In this document: piece by piece, positions 24,339 through 33,301 of the stretch
Numbering within the stretch: position 1 is the first letter of the stretch
Layout: each line of letters starts with the position of its first letter
Assembly: GCA_023382675.1 (NCBI GenBank)
Contig: JAHDWN010000035.1
Location: 1-54,937, forward strand
Direction: 5' to 3'
Origin: Anaerolineae bacterium
GTDB lineage: Bacteria; Chloroflexota; Anaerolineae; Aggregatilineales; Phototrophicaceae
Length of the DNA stretch: 54,937 nt
Position numbers and translations under genes: made by a program
Notes under the pieces: model-generated
What the model saw: the letters and a program-made list of their open reading frames with translations, nothing else
Databases searched by the model: none
Told to the model about the DNA's origin: nothing

Positions 24339-26906
24339 TTAGAGAATGCCCAGCTCGCGAACCCGCGCGACAGCTTGAACCCGGTTGGTCACGCCCAGCT
24401 TGGAATAGATGTTGTTGATATGGGTCTTGACCGTGTTCAGCGAGACCACGAGCCGGTCGGCTATCTCACGATTCTGCATTCCGGCGGCGACGTACGACAT
24501 CACTTCAATCTCGCGTGGACTTAAAGGATCGAGCAGCGATTGGCTGGTTGTTCGAGTAGTGGACGTACCAGGCGGCGGTTTTGTGCCGTGCGCTTCTGCG
24601 ATATCAAAGAGCGTAGATTCGATATTCGCTGCCATTTGAAGCAGAGAGCCGACGTTCTGCAGGTCGTATCCGGCGGATAGCGCGGTCGATTCAGCGCCAC
24701 CCTGCCGCACAAGGAACTGCCGCACCGCTGCTTTGGTGGCATAATTGGTTGCCGTGTGTTTCATGATCAGCGCAAGAACTTCCGACCCCGCGGATCGATT
24801 CTGAACTGCATAACAGAGTTCACCAGCGATCATCAGCAGTTGCAAAAGAACGGGAACGTATTGAATTGACGCCGTGATCTGAAGCGCCTGCCGGCAGGCT
24901 TCGGCGGCAGCCTGATAGTTTTGAAGCGACAGCTGCGCGCGACTGAGACCGCATAACGCTCTCGCTAAACCACCCGGATCGCTTATTTGCCGGTATAACG
25001 TCTGGCTCTCATCGTAGTAACGGAGCGCCGCGTCGAACGAGTGCTGGCGAACGGCAATATCCCCCAGGTGAGCCAGCGCCAACGCCATGCCTTCCGGGTC
25101 GCCGATTTCCTGACGCAGCGTGTAAGCAGATTCGAAGTGTTTTTTTGCCGCAGCATACTCCTGCATCTCAATCCCGATTTCGCCCAGCGTCATCAGGCAG
25201 TATGCCATGAACCACCGATCATCCGTCTCTTCGCAGATCTGATAGGCCCTCAGCGCGAATTGATGCGCGCTCTCGTGTTTTCCCTGGCGCAGACAGGCTT
25301 CCGCAAGTGTGCGGCTGGCAATTCTCAGATCAGCTGAACTCTTAGCCATCTCCGCCGTGTGACATGCCTGCTCGGCGAGACGTTGAGCCTCACCATAGTC
25401 GCCGCGTACTAGCGCGATCACGCCTCGCCCAATCGAAGGATCGCCGCCATAGCCATATCCCTGCGCTGGTGTGATGTTCAGACGGTAGAAGGCTGCATCG
25501 GCTTGCCGAAAGGTCGTTTCAGCATTGTCCAACTGCCCCATACGGACATACATCCAACCCAGCGCTGAGAGCAGCATACTCAATGCCAGATCGACTTCGG
25601 GCATACTGTCAAGCGTCATAAGGCGACTGATTGCGCTGAGGTAGGCGTTGTGCGCTTCCTGGTAGCGGCCGCGGAATTGACAAAACAAGGAATAGGCGGT
25701 GGTCATCTGAGACAAGGCCTGGAAATCACCCCGGTTCACTGCATGCCCCCAGGCCGCCCGGATGTTATCGAGGTCTTCCGCTATTTCGTCACTTGCCCCA
25801 AGCTGGCGGCCTCCATTCAAATCCTTATCCCGTTGTTGAAGAAAACCCGCGTAGTGGGCGCAGTGCGCGTCGAGCAGCGCTTCCGCATCGCCCAGTCTTT
25901 CGGCGGCATATTGGCGCACCAGTTCGTGGATGTGAAAACGCCCGTTGGTGTCCAGTCGCAAGAGGGACTTGTCGACCAGCAGCATCAAGATTTCCAGGTT
26001 TGCGCCAGCGACCTGTTGCGCCGCTTCACGTCGGAAGCCGCCTTTGAAAATGGAGAGGCAGTTGATGGTATCGCGCTCTGAAGGCGACAGGAGCTTCCAG
26101 CATTGTTCAAACACGGCGCGGATGCTGCGATGGCGTTCGGGCAAATCGCGCTGATGACTATTCAGCAAATCCAGGTTCTGGCGAATCTCCTCGGCGATGG
26201 CTTTGCAGGGAAGCACCTTGAGCCAGCAGGCGGCGAGTTCAAGCGCCAGCGGCATCCCTTCGACAAGCTGGCAGATTTGAAGGACGTACGGCAGATCGTT
26301 GTCGATCAGGAAGTCGGATCGTACGTGACGCGCACGCTCCGAGAATAACCGCACAGCGTCGTATGTCTCCGGAGACTCATCCGTCTGCTGCTGTGGAAAT
26401 GCCAACCCGGTAACGCGCCAGACCCATTCTTGTCTCAGATTCAGCACCTCGCGCGACGTCACCAGAATGGAGAGACCGGGGCAGCCATTGAGCAGGTCGC
26501 TCACCAGCTCGTCTGCCCGCTCTGGCAACAGCTGCTCGAAGTTGTCGAGCAGAAGCAGCATGTCTTTTTCACGTAAGAAACCGAGGAGCTGCTCGAGGGC
26601 GGTCTGATGTCCTGAAAGCGGGCAGGCGAGCGTATCCGAAATGACCTGTAGAAGCGTATCCGCTGTGTGAACTGCCTGCAAATCGACAAAATAGATGCCG
26701 TCGGGATAATAACCCAGTGAACGCGCGGCAATCTCTAGCGCCAAGCGCGATTTGCCGATGCCCCCTTCGCCCGTCAAAGTTAGCAGGCGGCAGTGCGAAT
26801 CCGCCAGCATCTCCATCACCTGCGCGATCTCATTGTCTCGCCCGACAAATGCCGTTGGTTGCGTCGGCAAATGCTCTAGCTGTCCCCGGACACCTGTACG
26901 CAACAT
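24339..26906 (-). CDS. LuxR-family regulator with ATPase and TPR domains (MalT-like)
   Basis: This 855-residue regulator has three parts. The N-terminal STAND-type ATPase has a P-loop GEGGIGKS at residues 46-53, preceded by PTAFVGRDNEI, and a Walker B-like LLLLDNFEQLL. A long helical middle (about 330-750) of TPR-like repeats follows, for example ALSMLLSALGWMYVRMGQ and MAYCLMTLGEIGIEMQ. A C-terminal LuxR helix-turn-helix (about 790-855) reads LSPREIEVMSYVAAG and VSLNTVKTHINNIYSKLG. Such proteins sense a ligand through the TPR part, bind ATP, oligomerise and activate transcription. Its gene lies between a secreted propeller and a divergent FAD oxidase, and both flanks carry the same motif upstream, so they are likely targets. 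Confidence 0.92.
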   Translation of the reverse strand: MLRTGVRGQLEHLPTQPTAFVGRDNEIAQVMEMLADSHCRLLTLTGEGGIGKSRLALEIAARSLGYYPDGIYFVDLQAVHTADTLLQVISDTLACPLSGHQTALEQLLGFLREKDMLLLLDNFEQLLPERADELVSDLLNGCPGLSILVTSREVLNLRQEWVWRVTGLAFPQQQTDESPETYDAVRLFSERARHVRSDFLIDNDLPYVLQICQLVEGMPLALELAACWLKVLPCKAIAEEIRQNLDLLNSHQRDLPERHRSIRAVFEQCWKLLSPSERDTINCLSIFKGGFRREAAQQVAGANLEILMLLVDKSLLRLDTNGRFHIHELVRQYAAERLGDAEALLDAHCAHYAGFLQQRDKDLNGGRQLGASDEIAEDLDNIRAAWGHAVNRGDFQALSQMTTAYSLFCQFRGRYQEAHNAYLSAISRLMTLDSMPEVDLALSMLLSALGWMYVRMGQLDNAETTFRQADAAFYRLNITPAQGYGYGGDPSIGRGVIALVRGDYGEAQRLAEQACHTAEMAKSSADLRIASRTLAEACLRQGKHESAHQFALRAYQICEETDDRWFMAYCLMTLGEIGIEMQEYAAAKKHFESAYTLRQEIGDPEGMALALAHLGDIAVRQHSFDAALRYYDESQTLYRQISDPGGLARALCGLSRAQLSLQNYQAAAEACRQALQITASIQYVPVLLQLLMIAGELCYAVQNRSAGSEVLALIMKHTATNYATKAAVRQFLVRQGGAESTALSAGYDLQNVGSLLQMAANIESTLFDIAEAHGTKPPPGTSTTRTTSQSLLDPLSPREIEVMSYVAAGMQNREIADRLVVSLNTVKTHINNIYSKLGVTNRVQAVARVRELGIL

Positions 26907-27037
26907 GGCCTGTGGTCTCCTGCTCCATGAGACGAAAGCTTGGACGATGCTTTAGACTGTCCTTAAGCGTGACAAACACAATGTAGCACAAGACAGCTGA
27001 CAAACGAAGGACCAGCCCGAATCAAGTTTCACTCGTA

Positions 27038-27059
27038 GGGGTGATGACTTCTCCACCCC
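27038..27059 (+). promoter_or_regulatory. Candidate LuxR-regulator site, copy 2
   Basis: GGGGTGATGACTTCTCCACC (with CC after it) lies 95-116 bp before the FAD oxidase start and 131 bp before the divergent LuxR gene. A TTGACG hexamer follows 4 nt later and could be a -35 element. Copy 1 differs by a short change in the spacer and one flanking base. Confidence 0.6.
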
Positions 27060-27153
27060 CTATTGACGTACGCTTTTGAACGTTAAGACCGTGGCGGTAC
27101 GGCAATACATCTGCCCACAACCGTTCGCGGAATCAGTCAATAGGAGAAGCACA

Positions 27154-28575
27154 ATGTCAATTGCAATCTTGCCCGATCAAAGCGAGAGGCTGGCTGAGGC
27201 AGTCCAGTCCTTGCAGCAGCAGATGCAGGGGCAGGTGATATCGCCCTCGCATCCAGAGTATGATGAGGCGCGTCGCGTCTGGAACGGGATGATCGATAAG
27301 TACCCGGCCATGATCGCGCGCTGCGCCGGTGTCGCGGATGTCATTGCAGCGGTAAATTTCGCGCGCGAGCGTGACTTCCTGGTCGCCGTACGCGGTGGTG
27401 GCCACAATGTCGCCGGACATGCAACCTGCGATGGCGGACTGGTCATCGATCTTTCCGGGATGAAAGGGATTCACGTTGATCCTGACAAGCGCGTCGCGCG
27501 CGCACAGGCCGGTGTCACCTGGGGCGAACTGGATCGCGAGACACAGGTCTTTGGGCTTGCAGCTCCCGGCGGCGTGGTCTCGACCACCGGAATTGCCGGG
27601 CTGACTCTTGGCGGCGGCATGGGCTGGCTGCGGCGCAAACATGGTCTCACCATTGACAGCCTGCTCTCAGTCAATCTCGTGACTGCCAGGGGCGAATATC
27701 TCACGGCCAGCGAGAACGAGAATGCGGAGCTTTTCTGGGGCCTGCGCGGCGGCGGTGGCAATTTTGGAGTTGTCACATCGTTTGAGTACCGCCTACACCC
27801 GGTCGGGCCGATGGTGACGCTGGTTATGCCCTGGTATCCGGTCGAGGATGCCAAGGAACTGCTGCCAAAGTGGCGCGACTTTATGAAAGAGGCTCCTGAA
27901 GAGCTATCGTCCAGCGCCTATTTCTGGTCTATCCCTGCCACGCCAGACTTTCCCGAGGAATTTCACGGAAAGCGCGTTGTGATTCTCGGCGGCGTGTACA
28001 CCGGCCCGCTCGAAGACGGAGAGCGCATCACCCGTCCGTTACGGGAGATGGGCAGGCCACTCCTCGATTTGAGCGGCCCGATATCCTGGACAGCCGTCCA
28101 GCAAGGCTTTGACCAGTTTTTCCCGAAAGGGCAGCGCCAGTATTACTTCAAGTCGCGCTACCTGGCGAATCTGGATGACGAGACGATCCAGGCGCTCATC
28201 CCACAAGGCACCAAACCGCCGGCACCGTCGATTCTCATCGTGATCTGGCACAATGGCGGCGCAGCGCGCAGGGTCGATGCCGAAAAGACGGCGTTCATGG
28301 GGCGCGACGCGACCTATCTGTTCAGCGTCGATGCCATCTGGGATGATCCCCATCAAACCGAGGAAGTGCTCGACTATGCACGCGCGTACCTTGCCGAGAT
28401 GGAAGCCTACTCCACAGGCGGCTTGTACGTCAACTTCCCCGGCCTGGGCGAAGAGGGCGAACAACTGGTCAAGGATGCCTATGGCGCGCACTACAACCGA
28501 CTGGTGGCACTGAAGACTCGATACGACCCGACCAACCTGTTCCGCCTGAACCAGAACATCAAACCTGCGCTGTAA
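27154..28575 (+). CDS. FAD-linked oxidase of the berberine bridge/6-HDNO family
   Basis: The 473-residue protein has the PCMH-type FAD domain. RGGGHNVAGHATCDGG places a histidine (H84) where the family attaches FAD covalently, and PGGVVSTTGIAGLTLGGGMG follows. A C-terminal BBE domain ends YNRLVALKTRYDPTNLFRLN. The second, cysteinyl FAD attachment of berberine-bridge-type enzymes is not present: the position reads GVVSTTG with Ser/Thr, so a single histidyl bond is expected, as in 6-hydroxy-D-nicotine oxidase. The substrate is unknown (alcohol, sugar or amine). No signal peptide is visible. ATG at 27154 follows AGGAG at 8 nt. It is divergent from the LuxR regulator. Confidence 0.9.
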   Translation: MSIAILPDQSERLAEAVQSLQQQMQGQVISPSHPEYDEARRVWNGMIDKYPAMIARCAGVADVIAAVNFARERDFLVAVRGGGHNVAGHATCDGGLVIDLSGMKGIHVDPDKRVARAQAGVTWGELDRETQVFGLAAPGGVVSTTGIAGLTLGGGMGWLRRKHGLTIDSLLSVNLVTARGEYLTASENENAELFWGLRGGGGNFGVVTSFEYRLHPVGPMVTLVMPWYPVEDAKELLPKWRDFMKEAPEELSSSAYFWSIPATPDFPEEFHGKRVVILGGVYTGPLEDGERITRPLREMGRPLLDLSGPISWTAVQQGFDQFFPKGQRQYYFKSRYLANLDDETIQALIPQGTKPPAPSILIVIWHNGGAARRVDAEKTAFMGRDATYLFSVDAIWDDPHQTEEVLDYARAYLAEMEAYSTGGLYVNFPGLGEEGEQLVKDAYGAHYNRLVALKTRYDPTNLFRLNQNIKPAL

Positions 28576-28599
28576 TCCGCAACCTATCGGCACAATAAC

Positions 28600-28627
28600 A
28601 GCCCGGATGCGCGCCTGCATCCGGGCT
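28600..28627. terminator. Bidirectional hairpin between convergent genes
   Basis: AGCCCGGATGC and GCATCCGGGCT pair perfectly (11 bp, loop GCGCCT) 25 nt past the FAD oxidase stop. The leftward SH3-protein gene ends at 28706. T tracts are short on both sides. Confidence 0.7.
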
Positions 28628-28705
28628 GCCGTGCCGCATCTCTGACGATGCGATCAGGCTGGCGTCACGGTTTGAGGGTGCTTTTATCCACAAGCGCGTC
28701 ACAAT

Positions 28706-30019
28706 CTACAGCCTACATCCCGCCATGACCGTGACGTATTCGCCATCGACCCAACCGGTGACACCGTCATACGTCACCTGCCACCTGCCATCCGCGTTGT
28801 GATCGCTGGCGCTGACAATCGTGCCGTAGGGGATGGTCAGCAGCAGGTCGCCGTCGGCGCTGGGGCTGGCGCGCAGGTTGAGATTGAAGTTGATGAGCAC
28901 ATTGCACGCAGCCACCGGGGCCGTCGTGCTAGTCGGCGCGAACGTCGGGAACGGCGTCGAGGTCGGCCAGGGCGTCCTTGTCGGGAGTGGCGTCGCAGTC
29001 GGCTGTTGTGTCGCCGTTGGGCTGGCTGTCGCGGTCGCTTCGGGCTGAGCCGCTGCGCCAGTGCTGTCATTGCTGCCACCGGGCATGTTGAATCCGGCGG
29101 GCGCTTGCGGGAAACCTGCCGGGCGCTCGCTGCTGCCGGTCGTCGTGTCTGCCGCGCTCGTCGTATCCTTCACACCGGCTGCCGTGGTGTCACTACCCGC
29201 GGCGCTGGGGTCACTGACGGGCGCACCTGCCGCCGGAGCGGCCACACCGCCAGAGAGCACACTGGCGAGCAGCGCCTGGCCAAACTGCGCGGGCAGACCG
29301 CCCTGCACCAACTGCTCGACAAAGCCTGACGTGCCGCCGAAGCGCTCCGTCATCTGCGCCGGGATCGTGCCGTCAGTGATGCCCTGCTCGACCGCGGTCG
29401 TGAATGCCGCTGTGACAGCGGTCAGATCGCCGCCGCCCGCGGTCACCAGCTCGCTGATCGACTTCCCGGCCTGGAGCTGTTCAATCACAGCCTGGCCTGT
29501 CAGCCCGGACTGCCCGGCGATGACCTGCACCAGCGGTGACGAGGCCATATCAGCGGTCAATTCCTGCCCGGCAAAAGCGCCGTTCCGCGCCGTTGCCCCT
29601 GTGGAGGCGGTCGTGTTGGTTGTGGTCGTCGCGGTCGTCGCGCCGAGCAGCGTCGTCACCTGTTCAAGCACCAACGGTGTAATCAGCGTCCCGGCGATGA
29701 CAAGCACGCCGACGCCCAGGCCGAGCACGCTGTACGACTGGCCGAGCGCCCGGTCGCTGCGCCGCAGTTCCCGGATCAGCAGGATGATGCTGAACAAGAC
29801 GACGACCGCGCCGCTGGCGATGGCTGCCACGGTCAGGATGGCCGGTTCAACGTCGTTGACGGTCTGGATGGCGATGATGATCAGCGGCACGAGCACAGCC
29901 AGATAGGCCAGCAGCGTGCCCAGACCCGTGATGCGCACTTTGCCGCGCACGGCCTGGATCACCGCGTAGACCGCATATGGCAGTGGCATTAACGCACCGG
30001 CAAACATAATTCCTTGCAT
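28706..30019 (-). CDS. Membrane protein with low-complexity linker and SH3b domain
   Basis: This 437-residue protein has four predicted membrane helices in its first 130 residues (for example GTLLAYLAVLVPLIIIAI and LTVAAIASGAVVVLFSIILL). An extracytoplasmic region of about 190 residues follows, then a Thr/Pro/Ala-rich linker (PTATPLPTRTPWPTSTPFPT). The C-terminal SH3b domain (about 375-437: NLNLRASPSADGDLLLTIPY, ending GWVDGEYVTV) probably binds cell wall or surface material. ATG at 30019 is preferred because AGGA lies 9 nt upstream; an in-frame ATG at 30064 would overlap the previous gene. It is the last gene of the efflux operon, 22 nt after the second permease. Confidence 0.8.
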   Translation of the reverse strand: MQGIMFAGALMPLPYAVYAVIQAVRGKVRITGLGTLLAYLAVLVPLIIIAIQTVNDVEPAILTVAAIASGAVVVLFSIILLIRELRRSDRALGQSYSVLGLGVGVLVIAGTLITPLVLEQVTTLLGATTATTTTNTTASTGATARNGAFAGQELTADMASSPLVQVIAGQSGLTGQAVIEQLQAGKSISELVTAGGGDLTAVTAAFTTAVEQGITDGTIPAQMTERFGGTSGFVEQLVQGGLPAQFGQALLASVLSGGVAAPAAGAPVSDPSAAGSDTTAAGVKDTTSAADTTTGSSERPAGFPQAPAGFNMPGGSNDSTGAAAQPEATATASPTATQQPTATPLPTRTPWPTSTPFPTFAPTSTTAPVAACNVLINFNLNLRASPSADGDLLLTIPYGTIVSASDHNADGRWQVTYDGVTGWVDGEYVTVMAGCRL

Positions 30020-30041
30020 GATCTGCTTCCTTTCGCAGCCC

Positions 30042-31241
30042 TCATTCGTAACGCAGCGCGTCAATCGGGCTAAGGCTGGCGGCGCGGCTCGCCGGGTAGA
30101 CGCCGAAGAAGATGCCGACCGCGGCGGCGATGCCCGCTGCCAATAAGAGACTGCTGGGTTGGATAATGACGTTGAAATCGCTGACGAGCGTCGTGATCAG
30201 CGCCGCGCCGCCAAAGGCGATCACGACGCCGATGAGACCGCCGAGCATCGTGATCACCACGGCTTCCGTCAGGAACTGAGAGATGATGTCCCAGCGCTGC
30301 GCGCCGACCGCCTTGCGCAGGCCAATCTCACGCGTGCGCTCATTGACGGTCACGAGCATGATGTTCATCACACCGATGCCGCCGACGACCAGGGAGATGC
30401 CTGCCAACATGCCGAGAAAGACGGTGATCGTCTCGATGGTGCTGGAGAGCGTATCCAGGATGGTCGAGGAGGTGAAAACACGGAAATCATCACTATCGCT
30501 CGCGCCGATGTTGCGCACCTGGCGCATGACGGTCGTGACCTCGTCGGTCGTCGCATCGACCTGGTTGTTATCCGCCGCCAGGACGAGGATCGTATTGACC
30601 ACCGGCTCGCCGCTGTTGGTGCGCGTGGCATTCAGGCGCGTCTGCGCGGCGGTGATCGGCACGACGATCAGATCGTCGTTTTCGCCGCCGGTGTCGTTGA
30701 GCACGCCGATGACCTGGAAGAAAACCGTGCCGATGCGGATCTCTGCGCCGAGCGGGTTGGCGGTGTCGAACAGGTTCTCGGCGGTCTCCACGCCGATGAC
30801 GGCGAGACGCGCGCTGCTGTTCAACTCGTCTTCAGTGAAGAAGCGCCCGCCTGTGAGGCTGCGGTCGTTGATCGCCAGATAGTCAGTCGTCGCGCCGGTG
30901 ACGCCGACGCTGAATTCGTCGCCGTTGTAGACGACGGAGTAGTTGCCACTGGTCTGCGGCATGACGTAGCTGGCGGTCGTCAGGCGTGTGCGCAGCGTAT
31001 CGGTCAGCGTGGTTGTCAGCGGCGCGTCACTGCTGGTCGAACTGACGCGGATGAGCGATGCGCCCAGGCCTTCGAACTGCGCGGTGATGCTGGATTGCAC
31101 GGCCTGCCCCAGGGACAGCAGCAGCACCACCGACGCGATGCCGATGATGACGCCGAGCATGGTCAGGATCGTGCGCAGCTTGTTGCTGAAAAGCTGCGTC
31201 GTGGCGATGCGGATGTTATCGAAGAATCCGGTAATCATCAT
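30042..31241 (-). CDS. MacB/FtsX-type ABC transporter permease
   Basis: The 399-residue permease has one N-terminal helix, a large extracytoplasmic domain (about residues 45-265) and three C-terminal helices with the FtsX signature GGIGVMNIMLVTVNERTREI, GLRKAVGAQ. It starts MMITGFFDNIRIATTQLFSN, typical of MacB-like permeases. These work by mechanotransmission, driving export of peptides, lipids or drugs through a periplasmic adaptor. Its start overlaps the stop of the other permease by 4 nt (ATGA), so translation is coupled. The two permeases are diverged paralogues, suggesting a heterodimer with the ATPase. Confidence 0.92.
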   Translation of the reverse strand: MMITGFFDNIRIATTQLFSNKLRTILTMLGVIIGIASVVLLLSLGQAVQSSITAQFEGLGASLIRVSSTSSDAPLTTTLTDTLRTRLTTASYVMPQTSGNYSVVYNGDEFSVGVTGATTDYLAINDRSLTGGRFFTEDELNSSARLAVIGVETAENLFDTANPLGAEIRIGTVFFQVIGVLNDTGGENDDLIVVPITAAQTRLNATRTNSGEPVVNTILVLAADNNQVDATTDEVTTVMRQVRNIGASDSDDFRVFTSSTILDTLSSTIETITVFLGMLAGISLVVGGIGVMNIMLVTVNERTREIGLRKAVGAQRWDIISQFLTEAVVITMLGGLIGVVIAFGGAALITTLVSDFNVIIQPSSLLLAAGIAAAVGIFFGVYPASRAASLSPIDALRYE

Positions 31242-32479
31242 TCAAACCTCAGCGCCTGGATCGGCTGCATCCGCGCCGCGCGGTTGGCGGGATAGAGACC
31301 GAAGAGAATGCCGATAGCGCTGCACACGCCGGTCGCGAGCAGCAGCACATCGGGGCTTAAGGACGGCGTCACACCGGAGAGCAGCGCTTGTCCGGCGATG
31401 GTCGTGATGCCCAGCGCCAGCAGAACACCGCCCGCGCCGCCGAGCAGCGAGAGCATGATCGCCTCGATCATGAACTGGCTCAGGATGTCCCGCGAGCGCG
31501 CGCCGACCGCCTTGCGCAGGCCGATCTCGCGCGTGCGCTCGGAGACGGACACGAGCATGATATTCATCACGCCGATGCCGCCGACCAGCAGCGAAATCGC
31601 CGCGATGGCGCTCAGGAACAGCGTCAGCGTCGTGAAGACCTCCGTCCGCGCTTCCGAGATCGTCTCCGGGTTCGAGATTGAGAAATCGGCCTGAGTCGAG
31701 TCGGTGATGCCGTGCTCGGCGAGCAGGTACGCCTCGATCTCGTCGGTGGCCCTGTCAACATCCGCGTCCTCGACCAGTTGCGCCTGAATTGTCGAGACGG
31801 AGTAGCCCGCCCCGGCGACGCGCGCATTGCCAAGCTTGCTCTGCGCGGTCAGCAGCGGCACGAGGATGGCCGAGTTCGGATCTTGCCCGAAGGTCGAACT
31901 TTTTTCTTCCATAACGCCGACGACGGTGAAGGGCAGGTTGTTGATCAGGATCGTCAGGCCGGTCGGGTCATAGCTTGCGCTGCCGAACAGGTCTTCGACG
32001 GTCGATGAGCCGAGCAGCGCAATCTGCGCCTGCGCCGTGTTGTCCTGCTCGGTGAAGAAGCCGCCTTCCAGCGGATACCAGTCGTTGGCGGCGGCGTAGT
32101 TTGCGCTGACGCCGCGTATGGACGACGAGAGACTGTCGTAGCCGTAGACAACCGTGGCCTGCACCTGATATTCCGCCGTCACCGCGCGCACACTCGGCGC
32201 GACAACACCGGACGCGAGCGCGGTGACGTTCTCCGTAGTCAGCGGCTTGATCGCCAAGCGGTTGAAACCACGCCGCGGCGGGCTGGCGCGAATGGTGAGG
32301 ATGTCCGCGCCCAGGCCTTCGAACTGCGACGCGACGTAGCTTTCGACGCCGCGCCCCAGGCTGATCAGGCTGGTGACGGCAGCCACGCCGATGACGATGC
32401 CGAGGATGGTCAGCAGCGCGCGCAGGCGGTTGAGCAGCAGATTGTCGAGCGCGATACGCAGGTTCTCGAACACGTTCAT
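31238..32479 (-). CDS. MacB/FtsX-type ABC transporter permease, paralogue
   Basis: This 413-residue protein has the same plan as its downstream neighbour: an N-terminal helix (LLTILGIVIGVAAVTSLISL), a long extracytoplasmic domain and three C-terminal helices with GGIGVMNIMLVSVSERTREI and GLRKAVGARSRDIL. The extracytoplasmic domains differ more than the membrane parts. It follows the ATPase gene by 9 nt and overlaps the next permease by 4 nt. Confidence 0.92.
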   Translation of the reverse strand: MNVFENLRIALDNLLLNRLRALLTILGIVIGVAAVTSLISLGRGVESYVASQFEGLGADILTIRASPPRRGFNRLAIKPLTTENVTALASGVVAPSVRAVTAEYQVQATVVYGYDSLSSSIRGVSANYAAANDWYPLEGGFFTEQDNTAQAQIALLGSSTVEDLFGSASYDPTGLTILINNLPFTVVGVMEEKSSTFGQDPNSAILVPLLTAQSKLGNARVAGAGYSVSTIQAQLVEDADVDRATDEIEAYLLAEHGITDSTQADFSISNPETISEARTEVFTTLTLFLSAIAAISLLVGGIGVMNIMLVSVSERTREIGLRKAVGARSRDILSQFMIEAIMLSLLGGAGGVLLALGITTIAGQALLSGVTPSLSPDVLLLATGVCSAIGILFGLYPANRAARMQPIQALRFE

Positions 32480-32488
32480 CGTCGGCTC

Positions 32489-33301
32489 CTAATCCGCTGC
32501 GCCCGCTTCGGACGGCGCGTAGGCGGCCTCGAAGATGCCTTGCAGCTCCTCGGCCTCGGATGGGCGTTCCGCCTCACCTGCGACCAGCGGCTCGGCGACC
32601 GGCTGATCGGCGACGATTTGCCCGTCGCGGATCATGATCACGCGCTGCGTGTGGCGGGCGATCCACGGGTCGTGGGTGACGAAAACTGTCGTGATGCCTT
32701 GCTCGCGATTCAGGCGCTGGAAGATCTGCATGACTTCCGTGCCGCTCTTCGAGTCGAGGTTGCCGGTCGGTTCGTCCGCCAGGATGATCGACGGATCGCC
32801 GACGATGGCGCGCGCAATCGCGACACGCTGCTGCTGGCCGCCGGACAGTTCGCTCGGCAGATGATCGAGCCGGTCTTCCAGCCCGACCGCTTCGAGGGCG
32901 GCGCGCGCCTTCTTGGCCCGATCCCGTGATCCAGCGTAGATCAGCGGCAGTTCGACCTGGCGCTGGGCCGACGTGCGCTTGAGCAGGTTGAAGCTTTGGA
33001 AGACGAAGCCGATCTTGCGGTTGCGGATACGCGCCAGTTCCACCTGGCTCAACTTGGCGATGTCCTCGCCGTCCAGGTTGTACGCGCCCGTCGTCGGCTG
33101 ATCGAGCGCGCCGAGGATGTTCATCAGCGTGCTCTTGCCGGAGCCGGATGGTCCCATGATGGAGACGATTTCCCCGCGCTGGATCTGCAAACTGATGCCT
33201 TTGAGTACGTCGAGCTTCAGCTTGCCCATGTCATAGGTCTTGGTGATGCCGAGAATATCGATCACCGGAACGTGGTTGTTGGTGTGCAGATCATTCATCA
33301 T
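32489..33301 (-). CDS. ABC transporter ATP-binding protein, MacB/LolD type
   Basis: This 270-residue ATPase shows Walker A GPSGSGKST (about residues 50-58), Q-loop FVFQSFNLL, signature LSGGQQQRVAIA and Walker B IILADEPTGNLD followed by the D- and H-loops (FVTHD). This is the LolD/MacB-type exporter ATPase group. It powers the two FtsX-type permeases. A C-terminal extension of about 35 acidic residues lies beyond the core. The start codon overlaps the stop of the adaptor gene (TAATG), so expression is coupled. Confidence 0.95.
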   Translation of the reverse strand: MMNDLHTNNHVPVIDILGITKTYDMGKLKLDVLKGISLQIQRGEIVSIMGPSGSGKSTLMNILGALDQPTTGAYNLDGEDIAKLSQVELARIRNRKIGFVFQSFNLLKRTSAQRQVELPLIYAGSRDRAKKARAALEAVGLEDRLDHLPSELSGGQQQRVAIARAIVGDPSIILADEPTGNLDSKSGTEVMQIFQRLNREQGITTVFVTHDPWIARHTQRVIMIRDGQIVADQPVAEPLVAGEAERPSEAEELQGIFEAAYAPSEAGAAD

